Positions 16,754-25,446 of a stretch of DNA of 64,000 bases are shown in pieces (position 1 is the first letter of the stretch; each line of letters begins with the position of its first letter). Origin of the DNA: JAVVXB01 sp036651815. Its GTDB lineage: Bacteria; Bacillota; Clostridia; Christensenellales; CAG-138. A program made the translations under genes and the position numbers. The notes beneath the pieces are model-generated. The model had not been told where the DNA came from and made no database searches. It was given only the letters and a program-made list of their open reading frames with translations. The stretch spans positions 31,844-95,843 of the forward strand of contig JAVVXB010000007.1 in NCBI GenBank assembly GCA_036651815.1. The letters are read 5' to 3'.

Positions 16754-18070
16754 ATGGCCATTAAAGTTACAAAATTCGGTGGAAGCTCGCTGGCTCAGGC
16801 TTCGTGCTTTCAAAAAGTCAAGGAGATCATCCTTGCGGACAAAACACGTAAATTCGTGGTGCCCAGCGCACCTGGCAAACGTTATCCCGGCGATGAAAAA
16901 ATTACGGATCTGCTCTATCTATGCTACGCACAGGTCAGCCAAGGACTGGAGTTTGACGCCACCTATCAGCAGATTATTGACCGTTATGTTGGCATTGAAA
17001 CCGAACTTGGGCTATCCACTAACATCATTGGGGAACTGAAAGCCATTCAGCACAACATCGAAAATGGCGCCAGCGAAGATTTTATAGCAAGCCGCGGCGA
17101 GTATTTAAACGGATTGCTGCTGGCGGAATATCTAGGTTTTACGTTTTATGATGCGGCAGAGCTGATTTGCTTTCATTCCGACGGCACGTATGACGATGAG
17201 ACGACCCAGAAGTGGACGCAGAAGCTTATCGATCAGGAAAACATCGTCGTGCCGGGTTTCTATGGCAGAAAGCGCGATGGCAGCATTAAGACCTTCTCCC
17301 GCGGCGGATCGGACATCACCGGCTCCATCGTTGCTCGTGCGGTGCAGGCGGACGTATATGAAAACTGGACGGACGTGAGCGGCTTTCTCATGGCGGACCC
17401 ACGGATTGTGGACCATCCAAAAGCCATCAACATCGTGACCTATTCAGAATTACGGGAGCTTTCCTATATGGGTGCGACCGTGCTGCATGAGGATTCCATC
17501 TTTCCAGTGCGCCGCGCACATATCCCGATCAATGTGCGCAATACCAATCGTCCAGAGGACGAGGGAACCATGGTCATTCCGGATAGTTATCTCAAGTATT
17601 ACAAACGCGAGGGACAGTTGACCGGTGTGGCGGGGCGTACAGGGTTTACCGTTATTACGGTTTACAAAGACAATATGCACAATGAGATCGGCTTTGGCTA
17701 TCGTCTACTGCGCGTGCTGGAACGATATAATATTTCCTTTGAGCATGTACCCAGCGGCATTGATACAATGAGCCTTGTCATTTCGGATGATAAACTGCGC
17801 GATAATCTGGAAGCGGTGCTACGGGAAATTCAACATGACTGCGATCCGCAATCCATTGAACTGCACAGCAACATGGCGCTGGTCGCCACCGTTGGCAAGG
17901 GCATGATTCGCTCCCTTGGCGTAGCCGCACGTTTGTTTAATGCGCTGTATGAAGCGGGCATCAACATCCGTATGATTGATCAAGGAAGCAGCGAAATGAA
18001 CATCATTGTCGGGATCGAGAACGACGATTTGAACAATGCGGTGCGCGCAATCTATAAAGCATTCGCGTGA
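16754..18070 (+). CDS. lysC: Aspartate kinase
   Basis: The 438-residue enzyme phosphorylates aspartate to aspartyl-4-phosphate, the first step to lysine, threonine and methionine. The N-terminal KFGGSSLA motif (residues 7-14) and SRGGSDITGSIVARA, which forms the nucleotide and aspartate site, are present. The C-terminal 130 residues carry two ACT-like repeats, including DQGSSEMNIIVGIEND, typical of allosteric monofunctional aspartokinases. The length matches the class of about 440 residues without homoserine dehydrogenase. The exact paralog (lysC or thrA-like alone) cannot be told, so the symbol is provisional. Confidence 0.92.
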   Translation: MAIKVTKFGGSSLAQASCFQKVKEIILADKTRKFVVPSAPGKRYPGDEKITDLLYLCYAQVSQGLEFDATYQQIIDRYVGIETELGLSTNIIGELKAIQHNIENGASEDFIASRGEYLNGLLLAEYLGFTFYDAAELICFHSDGTYDDETTQKWTQKLIDQENIVVPGFYGRKRDGSIKTFSRGGSDITGSIVARAVQADVYENWTDVSGFLMADPRIVDHPKAINIVTYSELRELSYMGATVLHEDSIFPVRRAHIPINVRNTNRPEDEGTMVIPDSYLKYYKREGQLTGVAGRTGFTVITVYKDNMHNEIGFGYRLLRVLERYNISFEHVPSGIDTMSLVISDDKLRDNLEAVLREIQHDCDPQSIELHSNMALVATVGKGMIRSLGVAARLFNALYEAGINIRMIDQGSSEMNIIVGIENDDLNNAVRAIYKAFA

Positions 18071-18399
18071 TTGGCGCAATGCGACAAAGCTGATGCGCGA
18101 ACGTTGCATCAATGCCAAAGCAAGTCATTCAGAGATGACCTATCGTTTGCTGCCTGAGTCCGTCGCAGATCAGTGCTTTTTGATGGGCGCAACGTATTTT
18201 GCTTGTGCCGAACATTGTCTGGATCAGCAAAACATACCGGAATTTCGCCCGTATTGGACGGGCTGCTCCACCGAAGGAATCGTAGGAAATGAAACGGAGG
18301 ATTGCCTGGCCTGCGGACGCTCAACTTGTCCTTATTAGATCGGATAAGCGTACCATTCTGAGTGGACGATTATTAAATGGAGCAGGAGAAGAAGCAAGT
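18071..18399. other. Region without a supported gene
   Basis: A 100-codon frame (18036-18338) has a Cys-rich end but no ribosome binding site and overlaps aspartokinase. It could be a relic. I see no promoter or terminator that I trust. Confidence 0.3.
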
Positions 18400-18873
18400 T
18401 TGAACATCAGAAAATACCGGCATGCGGATTGCCCCATCTTGATCGAATTGTTTTACGAAACGGTTCACGCGATTCCCACAACGGATTATACAAAAGAACA
18501 ACTGGATGCGTGGGCAACAGGCTGCATCGATATGGAAAAATGGGATCGGGCCTTTTGCGGACATTCCACATTCGTTGCGGAACATAACGGCGAGATTGTT
18601 GGGTTCTCCGATATGGACGGAACCGGATATCTCGATAGATTATATGTGCATAGAGATCATCAGAAAAAAGGAATAGGTGCTGCTCTTGTTTTGCGTCTGG
18701 AGGAAAACGCCATGCGAAATGGGCTATCAATCTTTGAAGTACACGCGTCCATTACCGCAAGACCATTTTTTGAGCGACAAGGGTATACGCTAATACGGGA
18801 TCAGGCTGTCGTAAGAAACGGGATAGTGCTCAAAAATTATGTCATGAAAAAAGAGGTTAACGGCGGGCGTTGA
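18400..18873 (+). CDS. GNAT-family N-acetyltransferase
   Basis: The TTG at 18400 is chosen because AGGAGAA precedes it and because the fold begins there (NIRKYRHADCPILIELF). The longer frame adds 37 residues with no family match. The 157-residue product has the acetyl-CoA loop DHQKKGIGAAL (Q/R-x-x-G-x-G/A type) at about residues 85-95, then EVHASITARPFFERQGY, the typical last strand and helix. The acceptor substrate is unknown. A strong hairpin follows within 45 bases of the stop. Confidence 0.82.
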   Translation: MNIRKYRHADCPILIELFYETVHAIPTTDYTKEQLDAWATGCIDMEKWDRAFCGHSTFVAEHNGEIVGFSDMDGTGYLDRLYVHRDHQKKGIGAALVLRLEENAMRNGLSIFEVHASITARPFFERQGYTLIRDQAVVRNGIVLKNYVMKKEVNGGR

Positions 18874-19344
18874 CGTGATGCACCATCGCAATCCCTATAT
18901 GCCAAAGTTATAGAAAAGCACTGAACCATCTGAATGTTTTAGATGGTTCAGTGCTTTTATTCTGTCGGAAGGCTCGTTCGGTGATACAACTTCGTGGCTG
19001 CTTCTAGGTGGTGGCAACGCGCATGGCGACTAGCCCCGAAAATTCTTCCGGATTTGTGCCGATTGTGGGCGTTAGAAAGCAAAGTTGGAACTTTGCGAAA
19101 ACAGATTGCGGAGAAAGGCAGGGCATTGCCAAAGACCGCTACACAAAACAAGTGGCCGTTATTTCATATGCTGATCGTATCGATGCCAATCTCGCCTGCG
19201 TACTTTTACACGCCTGTGCGCTTGCCGTCATCCGTCAATGGAATTGCACCGAACGCGGTTGAAACGGATTTTATCGTTTACATATGTGATTGAACGTTTT
19301 AAACCGTGCGATATCGGCAGATTTACTCGTTTCGTTTGATATTT
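18874..19344. other. Region between convergent genes
   Basis: It holds the hairpin at 18915-18959. The rest shows short frames in several phases without ribosome binding sites or recognisable motifs. I see no gene here. Confidence 0.4.
18915..18959. terminator. Strong bidirectional hairpin after the GNAT gene
   Basis: Perfect 18-base arms, AAAAGCACTGAACCATCT and its complement, flank a nine-base loop. The A and T ends allow termination in both directions, for the GNAT gene and for the lysR gene reading towards it. Confidence 0.8.
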
Positions 19345-20271
19345 TTATTTTTTAGGGAAGGGCACACCACATTCCTGCTTGAGATACACGTCGAAGCGAT
19401 CCCGGTTTTTGATAACATAATTGGCAAAGTTCTCGGTGGCACGGGAAAGATATCTCGATTTGCGCCATGCAAGTGCAATGGAGCGCGGCGGAATATCGTC
19501 TAGAATCCGCAGCATTTTGATGGGGCTTGCATGCTTGCCAAGCGGCTTTGGAATCAAAGCGATCCCGAAGTTTGCCGATACGGAACTGACGATGATGTTG
19601 TCGTTGGTGGTTTCAAAGGCAACCTTTGGGGCAAAACCCGCATTGTGCAAAATGCCGTTGATGTAACCCCGAATTTGGCATCTGTTTTCATAGGTAATGA
19701 GCTTTTCGTTGCGTAATTGGGAAAGGTGGATGGCCTTGTACCGCGCGAGGGGATGCTGATTAGAGACGATAACCACCGTCTCGTGGTAGCCGATGGGATA
19801 GTATTCGAAGCTGGGGTTTGCAATCTCTGTAGTAAACGCAAGATCGCTGCTGCCGTTTGCAATGGCTTCCTCAATCTCCGTGGTGGAGGAAGGAAAGAAG
19901 CGAAAGTGCGACTGAATTTTTCCCGTATCCGTATAGTAGCAGGAGATGGCATAGGTAACGAGGTCGTTTAAGGAGCTGAAGTAGCTCAGCGAAATCATGC
20001 CGGATTCCGGATCGGTCATGTCCTTCAGCTTGAATTGCGCCTCGTCCAGAAGGGCGAGGGCGGGCTTCACATACTCCAACAAAATCTCGCCGAAGGGGGT
20101 GACGGTAATGTCCCGGCCACTGCGGTTTAAGAGCGGCGCATTCAGTTCGCGTTCCAGTTCGTTGATGGAATGACTCAGCGTGGACTGTGTTACCCGAAGC
20201 TGCTCGGAGGCGCGTGTATAGCTCTTTTTTTGCACAATCGTACAAAAGTAGGTAAGCTGTTGTAAATTCAT
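19345..20271 (-). CDS. LysR-type transcriptional regulator
   Basis: The 308-residue protein has the LysR winged helix at residues 1-60 (MNLQQLTYFCTIVQKKSYTR then ASEQLRVTQSTLSHSI, cores only) and a two-lobed effector domain. ATG at 20271 follows GAGGTG. It diverges from the aroD array, and two copies of ATGAA-N5-TTCAT lie between them; the copy near aroD is centred about 60 bases upstream of the likely transcription start. It most likely senses a metabolite of the aro/catabolic array. The effector is unknown. Confidence 0.9.
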   Translation of the reverse strand: MNLQQLTYFCTIVQKKSYTRASEQLRVTQSTLSHSINELERELNAPLLNRSGRDITVTPFGEILLEYVKPALALLDEAQFKLKDMTDPESGMISLSYFSSLNDLVTYAISCYYTDTGKIQSHFRFFPSSTTEIEEAIANGSSDLAFTTEIANPSFEYYPIGYHETVVIVSNQHPLARYKAIHLSQLRNEKLITYENRCQIRGYINGILHNAGFAPKVAFETTNDNIIVSSVSANFGIALIPKPLGKHASPIKMLRILDDIPPRSIALAWRKSRYLSRATENFANYVIKNRDRFDVYLKQECGVPFPKK

Positions 20272-20333
20272 GAAAACACCTCATGTAAGCAAATTATATC
20301 ATCTGATGGACATAAAAATAATTTAAAATATTG

Positions 20334-20348
20334 ATGAAAATTCTTCAT
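20334..20348. promoter_or_regulatory. Candidate LysR-binding site, copy 1
   Basis: ATGAA-AATTC-TTCAT is a perfect inverted repeat of T-N11-A type, 63 bases upstream of the lysR start codon. It probably serves lysR autoregulation. Confidence 0.55.
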
Positions 20349-20408
20349 ACTACATTGTCGAAGAAATATTGTATTCTCAGGGCGGTATCTGTGTGCGGCC
20401 AGCATTAG

Positions 20409-20483
20409 GCAATATTGCGCAAAGGCACATGGAAGCGCATTTTTTGCGCAGTCATACAAAAGCAGGCAAGCGGTGGAAAATTC
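20409..20483 (-). pseudogene. Remnant of a second lysR 5' end
   Basis: On the minus strand, the ATG whose complement is at 20481-20483 opens MNFPPLACFCMTAQKMRFH, clearly related to MNLQQLTYFCTIVQKKSYT of the intact LysR, then stops after about 25 codons. The DNA around it matches the intact gene's start region, including the string ATTCATGAAA just upstream. It is a decayed partial duplication. Confidence 0.6.
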
Positions 20484-20546
20484 ATGAAATTACTTGATGC
20501 AAATATACCATTTTTTAGATGAACATGCAACAAATTCGAGAATATG

Positions 20547-20561
20547 ATGAAAATAATTCAT
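20547..20561. promoter_or_regulatory. Candidate LysR-binding site, copy 2
   Basis: ATGAA-AATAA-TTCAT is the same inverted repeat as copy 1. Its centre is about 54 bases from the TATAAT at 20605-20610, so near position -60 of the predicted start, the usual LysR recognition position. Confidence 0.6.
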
Positions 20562-20604
20562 AAGAAAATGCAAAAGGGGTATAGAAATAGTCGGGCGGTA
20601 TTTG

Positions 20605-20610
20605 TATAAT
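20605..20610 (+). promoter_or_regulatory. -10 element of the aroD array promoter
   Basis: TATAAT lies about 50 bases before the aroD start. The -35 position (TAGAAA at 20582-20587) is poor, as expected for an activator-dependent LysR target. Confidence 0.55.
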
Positions 20611-20658
20611 GAATGCATCTGAGAGCAAATTGGAAATTTTATTAAAGGGGATCATCCT

Positions 20659-21423
20659 ATGATTCGACCCATAACTATTAAAAACGTTACAATCGGCGAA
20701 GGTGTTCCCAAAATAATTGTACCAATCACGGAGCAGCGCAAAACAGATATTATTGAAAAAGCCCATGAGATCGCTTTGATGGACATCCATATGGTGGAGT
20801 GGAGATCTGATTTTTACGTTGATGTGGCAGATACTGCGAAGGTATTGGCAACGCTCAAGGATCTAAGAAACGCACTGGGAAAGAAGATTTTGCTTTTTAC
20901 CTTCCGCACGATGAAGGAAGGTGGCGACAGGGCGTTTTCCGAAGAGGACTATCTTGCGCTGAATCTCGCTGTTGCCAGCAGTGGAAACGTGGACGTTGTA
21001 GACGTAGAGGTTCTCTCACTCGGTTTGAAGGCGAAGGCGCACATTGCTGCGCTTCAGTCGACGGGGACGCTTGTCATTGGTTCCAACCATGATTTTTACA
21101 AGACCCCGGCGCGGCAGGAACTAGTCGACCGGCTTTGTGCAATACAAGCCGCCGGTGCGGATATTCCGAAACTTGCCGTTATGCCTCAGAGCAAGGAAGA
21201 CGTGCTGGAACTTTTATCGGCAACGCAAGAGATGTTCTCCCGGCATGCCAATCGTCCGATCATTACGATGTCCATGGCATCGATGGGTGTGATTTCCCGG
21301 CTTTCTGGCGAGGTGTTCGGCTCCGCCATGACCTTCGGCGCGGTAGGTCGTGTATCTGCTCCAGGACAAATTCCTGTAGAACAACTGGCTCAAGGCCTCG
21401 CCATCATCCATAGCGCAAGCTAA
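20659..21423 (+). CDS. aroD: Type I 3-dehydroquinate dehydratase AroD
   Basis: The 254-residue enzyme converts 3-dehydroquinate to 3-dehydroshikimate by a Schiff-base mechanism. The conserved EWR (E48, R49), the FRT arginine (R83), the general base H144 (SNHDF) and the Schiff-base lysine K171 (IPKLAVMP) are all visible, as is the C-terminal APGQIP loop. The length is normal for type I. It is the first gene of the LysR-linked array and stands 618 bases before aroE. Type I enzymes serve both biosynthesis and quinate catabolism. Confidence 0.95.
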   Translation: MIRPITIKNVTIGEGVPKIIVPITEQRKTDIIEKAHEIALMDIHMVEWRSDFYVDVADTAKVLATLKDLRNALGKKILLFTFRTMKEGGDRAFSEEDYLALNLAVASSGNVDVVDVEVLSLGLKAKAHIAALQSTGTLVIGSNHDFYKTPARQELVDRLCAIQAAGADIPKLAVMPQSKEDVLELLSATQEMFSRHANRPIITMSMASMGVISRLSGEVFGSAMTFGAVGRVSAPGQIPVEQLAQGLAIIHSAS

Positions 21424-22041
21424 GAATGCACGATCCCAAATATCAAATCAAAATTAGTCGGTCTAATACGAAGTAATCAGTTTTAATAACCATATGAGAA
21501 TGCACCATAAGGGTATATGAAAGAAAAGCATAAAAACGCAGCTTGAAAACAAAATATGGCACAATGGGTTCAGACACTCAAGCACCATCGGAATCCATAG
21601 CATGGTAGCCAAGACGTAAGCCGGCGAAGGTTGCCGGAGAAGCCGCTTGTAAGCAATCGCGTTCTTCTTGTTGGGCCATGCGATAGAAGCCGCCACAAAA
21701 GATGTGTGAACGAAATTGCCACGACAACCCGGATAAACGGTTTTAAGTGCCATATTCGTACGTTTCACAAAAAAAAGTGCGGTGAAACAAGCAGTGACGG
21801 ATTGCTTGCATAAAAGCGGGCAGCGTTTTTTACAAAGATACGTTGACAAGATTATATTTGAACCATTGTTTTCTAAGAGCGGACGGTGCACACAATCACG
21901 CACGGCGTTGCGCTATGTCCGCTCAACCCCACACGTTGTGTCGTGTGCCTGCTTCCTCGCTGCTATTGTATAAAAATCTACCACGAAGGCCTGCGGTTTC
22001 GTTCCGTTTTGTGCCTTTCGCAGAAAGGTTTGGTCGTAATC
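21424..22041. other. Long spacer between aroD and aroE
   Basis: These 618 bases hold no gene I can support. A 146-codon minus-strand frame (21463-21903) lacks a ribosome binding site and family motifs. The plus strand has only short frames. No clear hairpin with a T run was seen, so aroE may have its own promoter, or the spacer may be an insertion into the array or a relic of a lost gene. Confidence 0.4.
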
Positions 22042-22911
22042 ATGATAACCGTTGATACCAAGCTGATAGGCTTGTTAGGAAATCCACTTCGGCAGTCCTT
22101 GTCCACGCGTATGCAAAATGCAGCGTTCCGTGCCTGCAGTCTCGATTTTGAGTATTTTCCCATCGAAACCACAGAGACGTCCCTCGATGCGATTGTGCGG
22201 GGTATCTGCCATATGCGCTTTGCGGGCTTTGGCGTGACCAAGCCCGACAAGGTAGCGATCATAAAACACTTGGATCAGCTCGATGATTTTGCCGCCAAGA
22301 TGGGCGCGGTTAACACCGTGGTAATCGAGCCGGATGGTTCACTCACCGGTTACAATACAGATGGCGTGGGCTTCCTGCGTTCCCTTGGCGAATATTATCA
22401 AAATCCGCTTTGCGAAAGCACATTTTTATGCCTTGGCGCTGGTGGCGCAGCGCGGGCCATCTGTGGTTCGCTGGCGCATCAGGGGGCAAAGAAAATTACC
22501 GTGAGCAGCCTTTTTGACACGGATAGCGAACAACTTGTTAACGAGATCAATGCGCAGTTCGCGCCGGTTGTCGGCATGGTACCGTGGGACGATAAGAAGG
22601 CGATTCAGGCCGCTGCGGGAACTTCCGATGTGATCATCAATGCCACCGGCGTGGGAATGGGTGCGCATGTGGGGGAATCTCCCGTGGATCCGGATGTTTT
22701 TCACGCCGGGATGTTGGCTTTCGATGCGGCCTACAACCCCGCTGTTACGAAATTCCTCATCGATGCCAAGGCAAAGGGTTGCGGCATTCTCAATGGACTC
22801 GGTATGCTGCTCTACCAAGGCGCCGCACAATTTGAAATATGGACAGGCGCGCAGGCGCCAACGGATCTCATGCGCCAAACGCTTGAAGCGTGCATTGGCG
22901 ACAAAGGCTGA
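22042..22911 (+). CDS. aroE: Shikimate dehydrogenase AroE
   Basis: The 289-residue enzyme reduces 3-dehydroshikimate to shikimate with NADPH. The start at 22042 begins the normal fold (TKLIGLLGNPLRQSLS). The usual HSLSP is here QSLST, and the catalytic lysine lies in GVTKPDK (K70) with the partner Asp in YNTDGVG (D107). The dinucleotide loop LGAGGAARAI is at about residues 133-142. GVTKPDK rather than NVTIPHK marks a subfamily that may also use quinate. The open frame continues 52 codons upstream without a good start. It is followed 12 bases later by aroA. Confidence 0.92.
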   Translation: MITVDTKLIGLLGNPLRQSLSTRMQNAAFRACSLDFEYFPIETTETSLDAIVRGICHMRFAGFGVTKPDKVAIIKHLDQLDDFAAKMGAVNTVVIEPDGSLTGYNTDGVGFLRSLGEYYQNPLCESTFLCLGAGGAARAICGSLAHQGAKKITVSSLFDTDSEQLVNEINAQFAPVVGMVPWDDKKAIQAAAGTSDVIINATGVGMGAHVGESPVDPDVFHAGMLAFDAAYNPAVTKFLIDAKAKGCGILNGLGMLLYQGAAQFEIWTGAQAPTDLMRQTLEACIGDKG

Positions 22912-22923
22912 AGGGAGATTCTT

Positions 22924-24216
22924 ATGATTGCGAAGATATATCCGGGCTCCGTTCGCGGAGAAATGAGTGTTCCAAGTTCCAAGAGCCATACCATCCGCGC
23001 ACTAATTGTTGCGACCTTGGCCGGCGGCCGTTCGTACATCCGCAATCCGCTTTTAAGCGAGGATTGCAAGGCGGCCATGCGCATTGCGGGACAATTTGGT
23101 TCCACGGTTGCGGCGGCGGAAAACTGCTGGATGGTGGATGGCCCACAAGATGGACTCAAGACACCGGACGATATTGTAAATGTCGATAATTCCGGCACAA
23201 CCTTGTATTTTATGACGTCGATTGCAGCGCTGCTGCCGGACTATACCGTTTTTACGGGTGATAAATCCATCCGAAAACGCCCGGTGCAGCCACTGCTGGA
23301 CGCGTTGAATAAGCTGGGTGCACAGTCCTCACCCACCCGTTCTGGCAGCAACAGCGCACCGTTCTTTATCAAGGGGCCGATCTGCGGCGGCGAGGTCGAG
23401 GTTCCCTGCACGACATCCCAGTACATATCCTCACTGATGATTGCGGCGCCCATGTGCAGTGGAGATACCTGCATCACCACTCAGAAGCCCATGGAAATTC
23501 CCTATCTCGATATGACGATTCAATGGTTGCGGGAGGCCGGTGTCGAAGTTGATTATGATCAAAAAGAGCACAAATACTTTAAAATTAAAGGCAATCAGAA
23601 GTACAAGCCTTTTGACAAGGTAATGCCAAGCGATTGGTCCAGCGTAGCGTTTCCCACCGTGGCGGCGCTTACGGAAGGCTCTGAACTGACCATCCACAAC
23701 ATGAATTTTAAGGACACACAGGGAGACGCGGCGGTAATTGACCATCTGATTGCAATGGGTGCCGACATTCAAAAGAATGCGACCAAGGGCGACCTTGTGA
23801 TCCGTGGCGGAAACAAGCTTCATGGAATCACCATTGACCTTATGAACACGCCTGATGCATTGCCCATCCTTTGCGTAGCAGGCTGCATGGCAGAGGATAC
23901 GACCGTGCTGGACAATGTGGCCGGTGCGCGGCTTAAGGAAACGGATCGCGTTGCAGTGATGACCGAGGCACTCACGCGCATGGGCGCGGATATTTTTGCA
24001 ACGGAGAACACGATCACAATCCATGGCGGCAAAGCCTTGCGAGGATGCATCCAAGATAGCCACGATGATCACCGTATCGCCATGGCATTGACGGTGGCGG
24101 CACTTTCCGCTCAGGGCTGCACGACAATTCAGGGTGCGGAATGTGCAAGCGTTACATTCCCCGGATTCTACGATAAAATGCAAGTTTGCGGCTTAAACGT
24201 AACAATTAGCGAATAA
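22924..24216 (+). CDS. aroA: 3-phosphoshikimate 1-carboxyvinyltransferase (EPSP synthase) AroA
   Basis: The 430-residue enzyme joins PEP to shikimate 3-phosphate. VPSSKSHTIRAL near the N-terminus holds the substrate-binding Lys and Ser, DNSGTTLYF is the second conserved loop, ARLKETDRV (about residues 337-345) and DHRIAMAL are the C-terminal PEP-site motifs. The NSGTT form replaces the canonical NAGTA region, which is common among more divergent, class II-like enzymes. Whether it is tolerant to glyphosate cannot be read by eye. It lies between aroE and aroC with short gaps. Confidence 0.94.
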   Translation: MIAKIYPGSVRGEMSVPSSKSHTIRALIVATLAGGRSYIRNPLLSEDCKAAMRIAGQFGSTVAAAENCWMVDGPQDGLKTPDDIVNVDNSGTTLYFMTSIAALLPDYTVFTGDKSIRKRPVQPLLDALNKLGAQSSPTRSGSNSAPFFIKGPICGGEVEVPCTTSQYISSLMIAAPMCSGDTCITTQKPMEIPYLDMTIQWLREAGVEVDYDQKEHKYFKIKGNQKYKPFDKVMPSDWSSVAFPTVAALTEGSELTIHNMNFKDTQGDAAVIDHLIAMGADIQKNATKGDLVIRGGNKLHGITIDLMNTPDALPILCVAGCMAEDTTVLDNVAGARLKETDRVAVMTEALTRMGADIFATENTITIHGGKALRGCIQDSHDDHRIAMALTVAALSAQGCTTIQGAECASVTFPGFYDKMQVCGLNVTISE

Positions 24217-24228
24217 GGAGGAATCATT

Positions 24229-25407
24229 ATGACTGGTAACACATTTGGTAAATTATTCCGCGTAACGACCTGCGGCGAATCCTATTCCGGCTGTTTTCGG
24301 AAGCATTCCGATATTCCGAAGGAACTCTATGGTGGCCTGCTGACCATCGTGGATGGTTGTCCCGCTGGCATTCGTATTACGGCAGAGGACATACAAAAGG
24401 AGCTGGACAAGCGTAAGCCCGGCCAGTCGCCCCTCGACTCCCCGCGTCTCGAGAAGGATCGGGTGTTCATTTTCTCCGGCGTGATGGAGAACGATCTTTC
24501 TACGGGCGCGCCCATTGGCATCGTGATTCCCAACAATGACATCGAGGACGTTCACGTGGGCCAGTATCGTGACTACAAGAACAATATCCGGCCCGGCCAT
24601 GCCGAGTACACCTTCTTCAAAAAATACGGTGATTACAGCGACTGGGTCGGCGCGGGCCGCGCATCTGGACGTGAGACGGTGAGTCGTGTTGCCGGTGGCG
24701 CCGTAGCGAAGCTGATTCTCGACAAGATGGGCATCGACGTGATCGCCTACACCATCGAGTCCCACGGTATCAAGGCTAAAGAGCTGAGTTATGAGGAAGC
24801 GAAAAAGAACTATCGTGCAAACGAACTCAACTGTCCCGACCTCGAGGTCGCACCGAAGATGATTCAGGACATTCTCGATGTTCGCAAGAGCGGAGAAACC
24901 TGCGGAGGCATTGTAGAGCTCATTTGCCGCGGCGTTCCCGCCGGACTTGGCGAACCGGTGTTTGACAAGCTTGAGGCAACTATTTCCCATGCGCTGATGT
25001 CCATCGGCGCCGTGAAGGGCATCGAAGTCGGAGCGGGCTTCAAGGTTGCCGAGCTGTTGGGCTCCGCGTGCAACGATGAATCTTACGTGGATAAGGAGAC
25101 GGGCCGCGTGGCGTTCTACAGCAATCATGCGGGTGGCTTCCTTGGCGGCATCAGCAATGGCGACGAAATTCGCATTCGCCTAGCCATTAAACCGACGCCC
25201 ACCGTGTCCGTTCCCCAAAGGGCCGTCGATGTTGAGCGCATGACGGATGGTGTGCTGTCCCCCATCACAAGGAGGGATGCGTCGCTACTGCCACGCATCT
25301 ACCCGGTTTGCGAGGCCATGGCCCGTATAGCGATTGTGGATGCCATGATGATTGCCAAGGGCTATCGCGCCATGACCGATCTCGAAGAAAAGTGGGATAA
25401 AATCTGA
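24229..25407 (+). CDS. aroC: Chorismate synthase AroC
   Basis: The 392-residue FMN-dependent enzyme converts EPSP to chorismate. GNTFGKLFRVTTCGES at the N-terminus, GHAEYTFFKKYG, the block GAGRASGRETVSRVAGGAVA, and IAIVDAMMI near the C-terminus are family signatures. GRETVSRVAG contains residues that bind FMN and phosphate. AGGAGGAATCATT precedes the ATG. The next gene, a peptide-type binding protein, starts 40 bases after the stop with no terminator between, so biosynthetic and transport genes seem to share a message. Confidence 0.95.
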   Translation: MTGNTFGKLFRVTTCGESYSGCFRKHSDIPKELYGGLLTIVDGCPAGIRITAEDIQKELDKRKPGQSPLDSPRLEKDRVFIFSGVMENDLSTGAPIGIVIPNNDIEDVHVGQYRDYKNNIRPGHAEYTFFKKYGDYSDWVGAGRASGRETVSRVAGGAVAKLILDKMGIDVIAYTIESHGIKAKELSYEEAKKNYRANELNCPDLEVAPKMIQDILDVRKSGETCGGIVELICRGVPAGLGEPVFDKLEATISHALMSIGAVKGIEVGAGFKVAELLGSACNDESYVDKETGRVAFYSNHAGGFLGGISNGDEIRIRLAIKPTPTVSVPQRAVDVERMTDGVLSPITRRDASLLPRIYPVCEAMARIAIVDAMMIAKGYRAMTDLEEKWDKI

Positions 25408-25446
25408 GCAATCGGGTTTTGTAAGTAAAAAAAAGGAGTGTCCCCA

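Larger units (their letters stand above)
20272..20658. promoter_or_regulatory. lysR-aroD control region with internal duplication
   Basis: This 387-base region contains two related copies of the lysR start plus upstream DNA, about 213 bases apart. Copy 1 covers the real lysR start; copy 2 (about 20440-20610) keeps a decayed lysR start, a T-N11-A site and the likely aroD promoter (TATAAT at 20605-20610). Confidence 0.7.

Noticed and set aside
18036..18338. 100-codon frame after aspartokinase
   Set aside because: It starts inside lysC, lacks a ribosome site and has no recognised domain.
18289..18399. N-terminal extension of the GNAT protein from 18289
   Set aside because: The extra 37 residues do not fit the fold, while the TTG at 18400 has a ribosome site and starts the first strand of the family.
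21463..21903. 146-codon minus-strand frame in the aroD-aroE spacer
   Set aside because: No ribosome site at any of its starts, mixed composition and no motif. It is kept only as part of the spacer note.
24253..25128. 291-codon minus-strand frame opposite aroC
   Set aside because: aroC is unmistakable; the antisense frame has no start signal or recognisable product.
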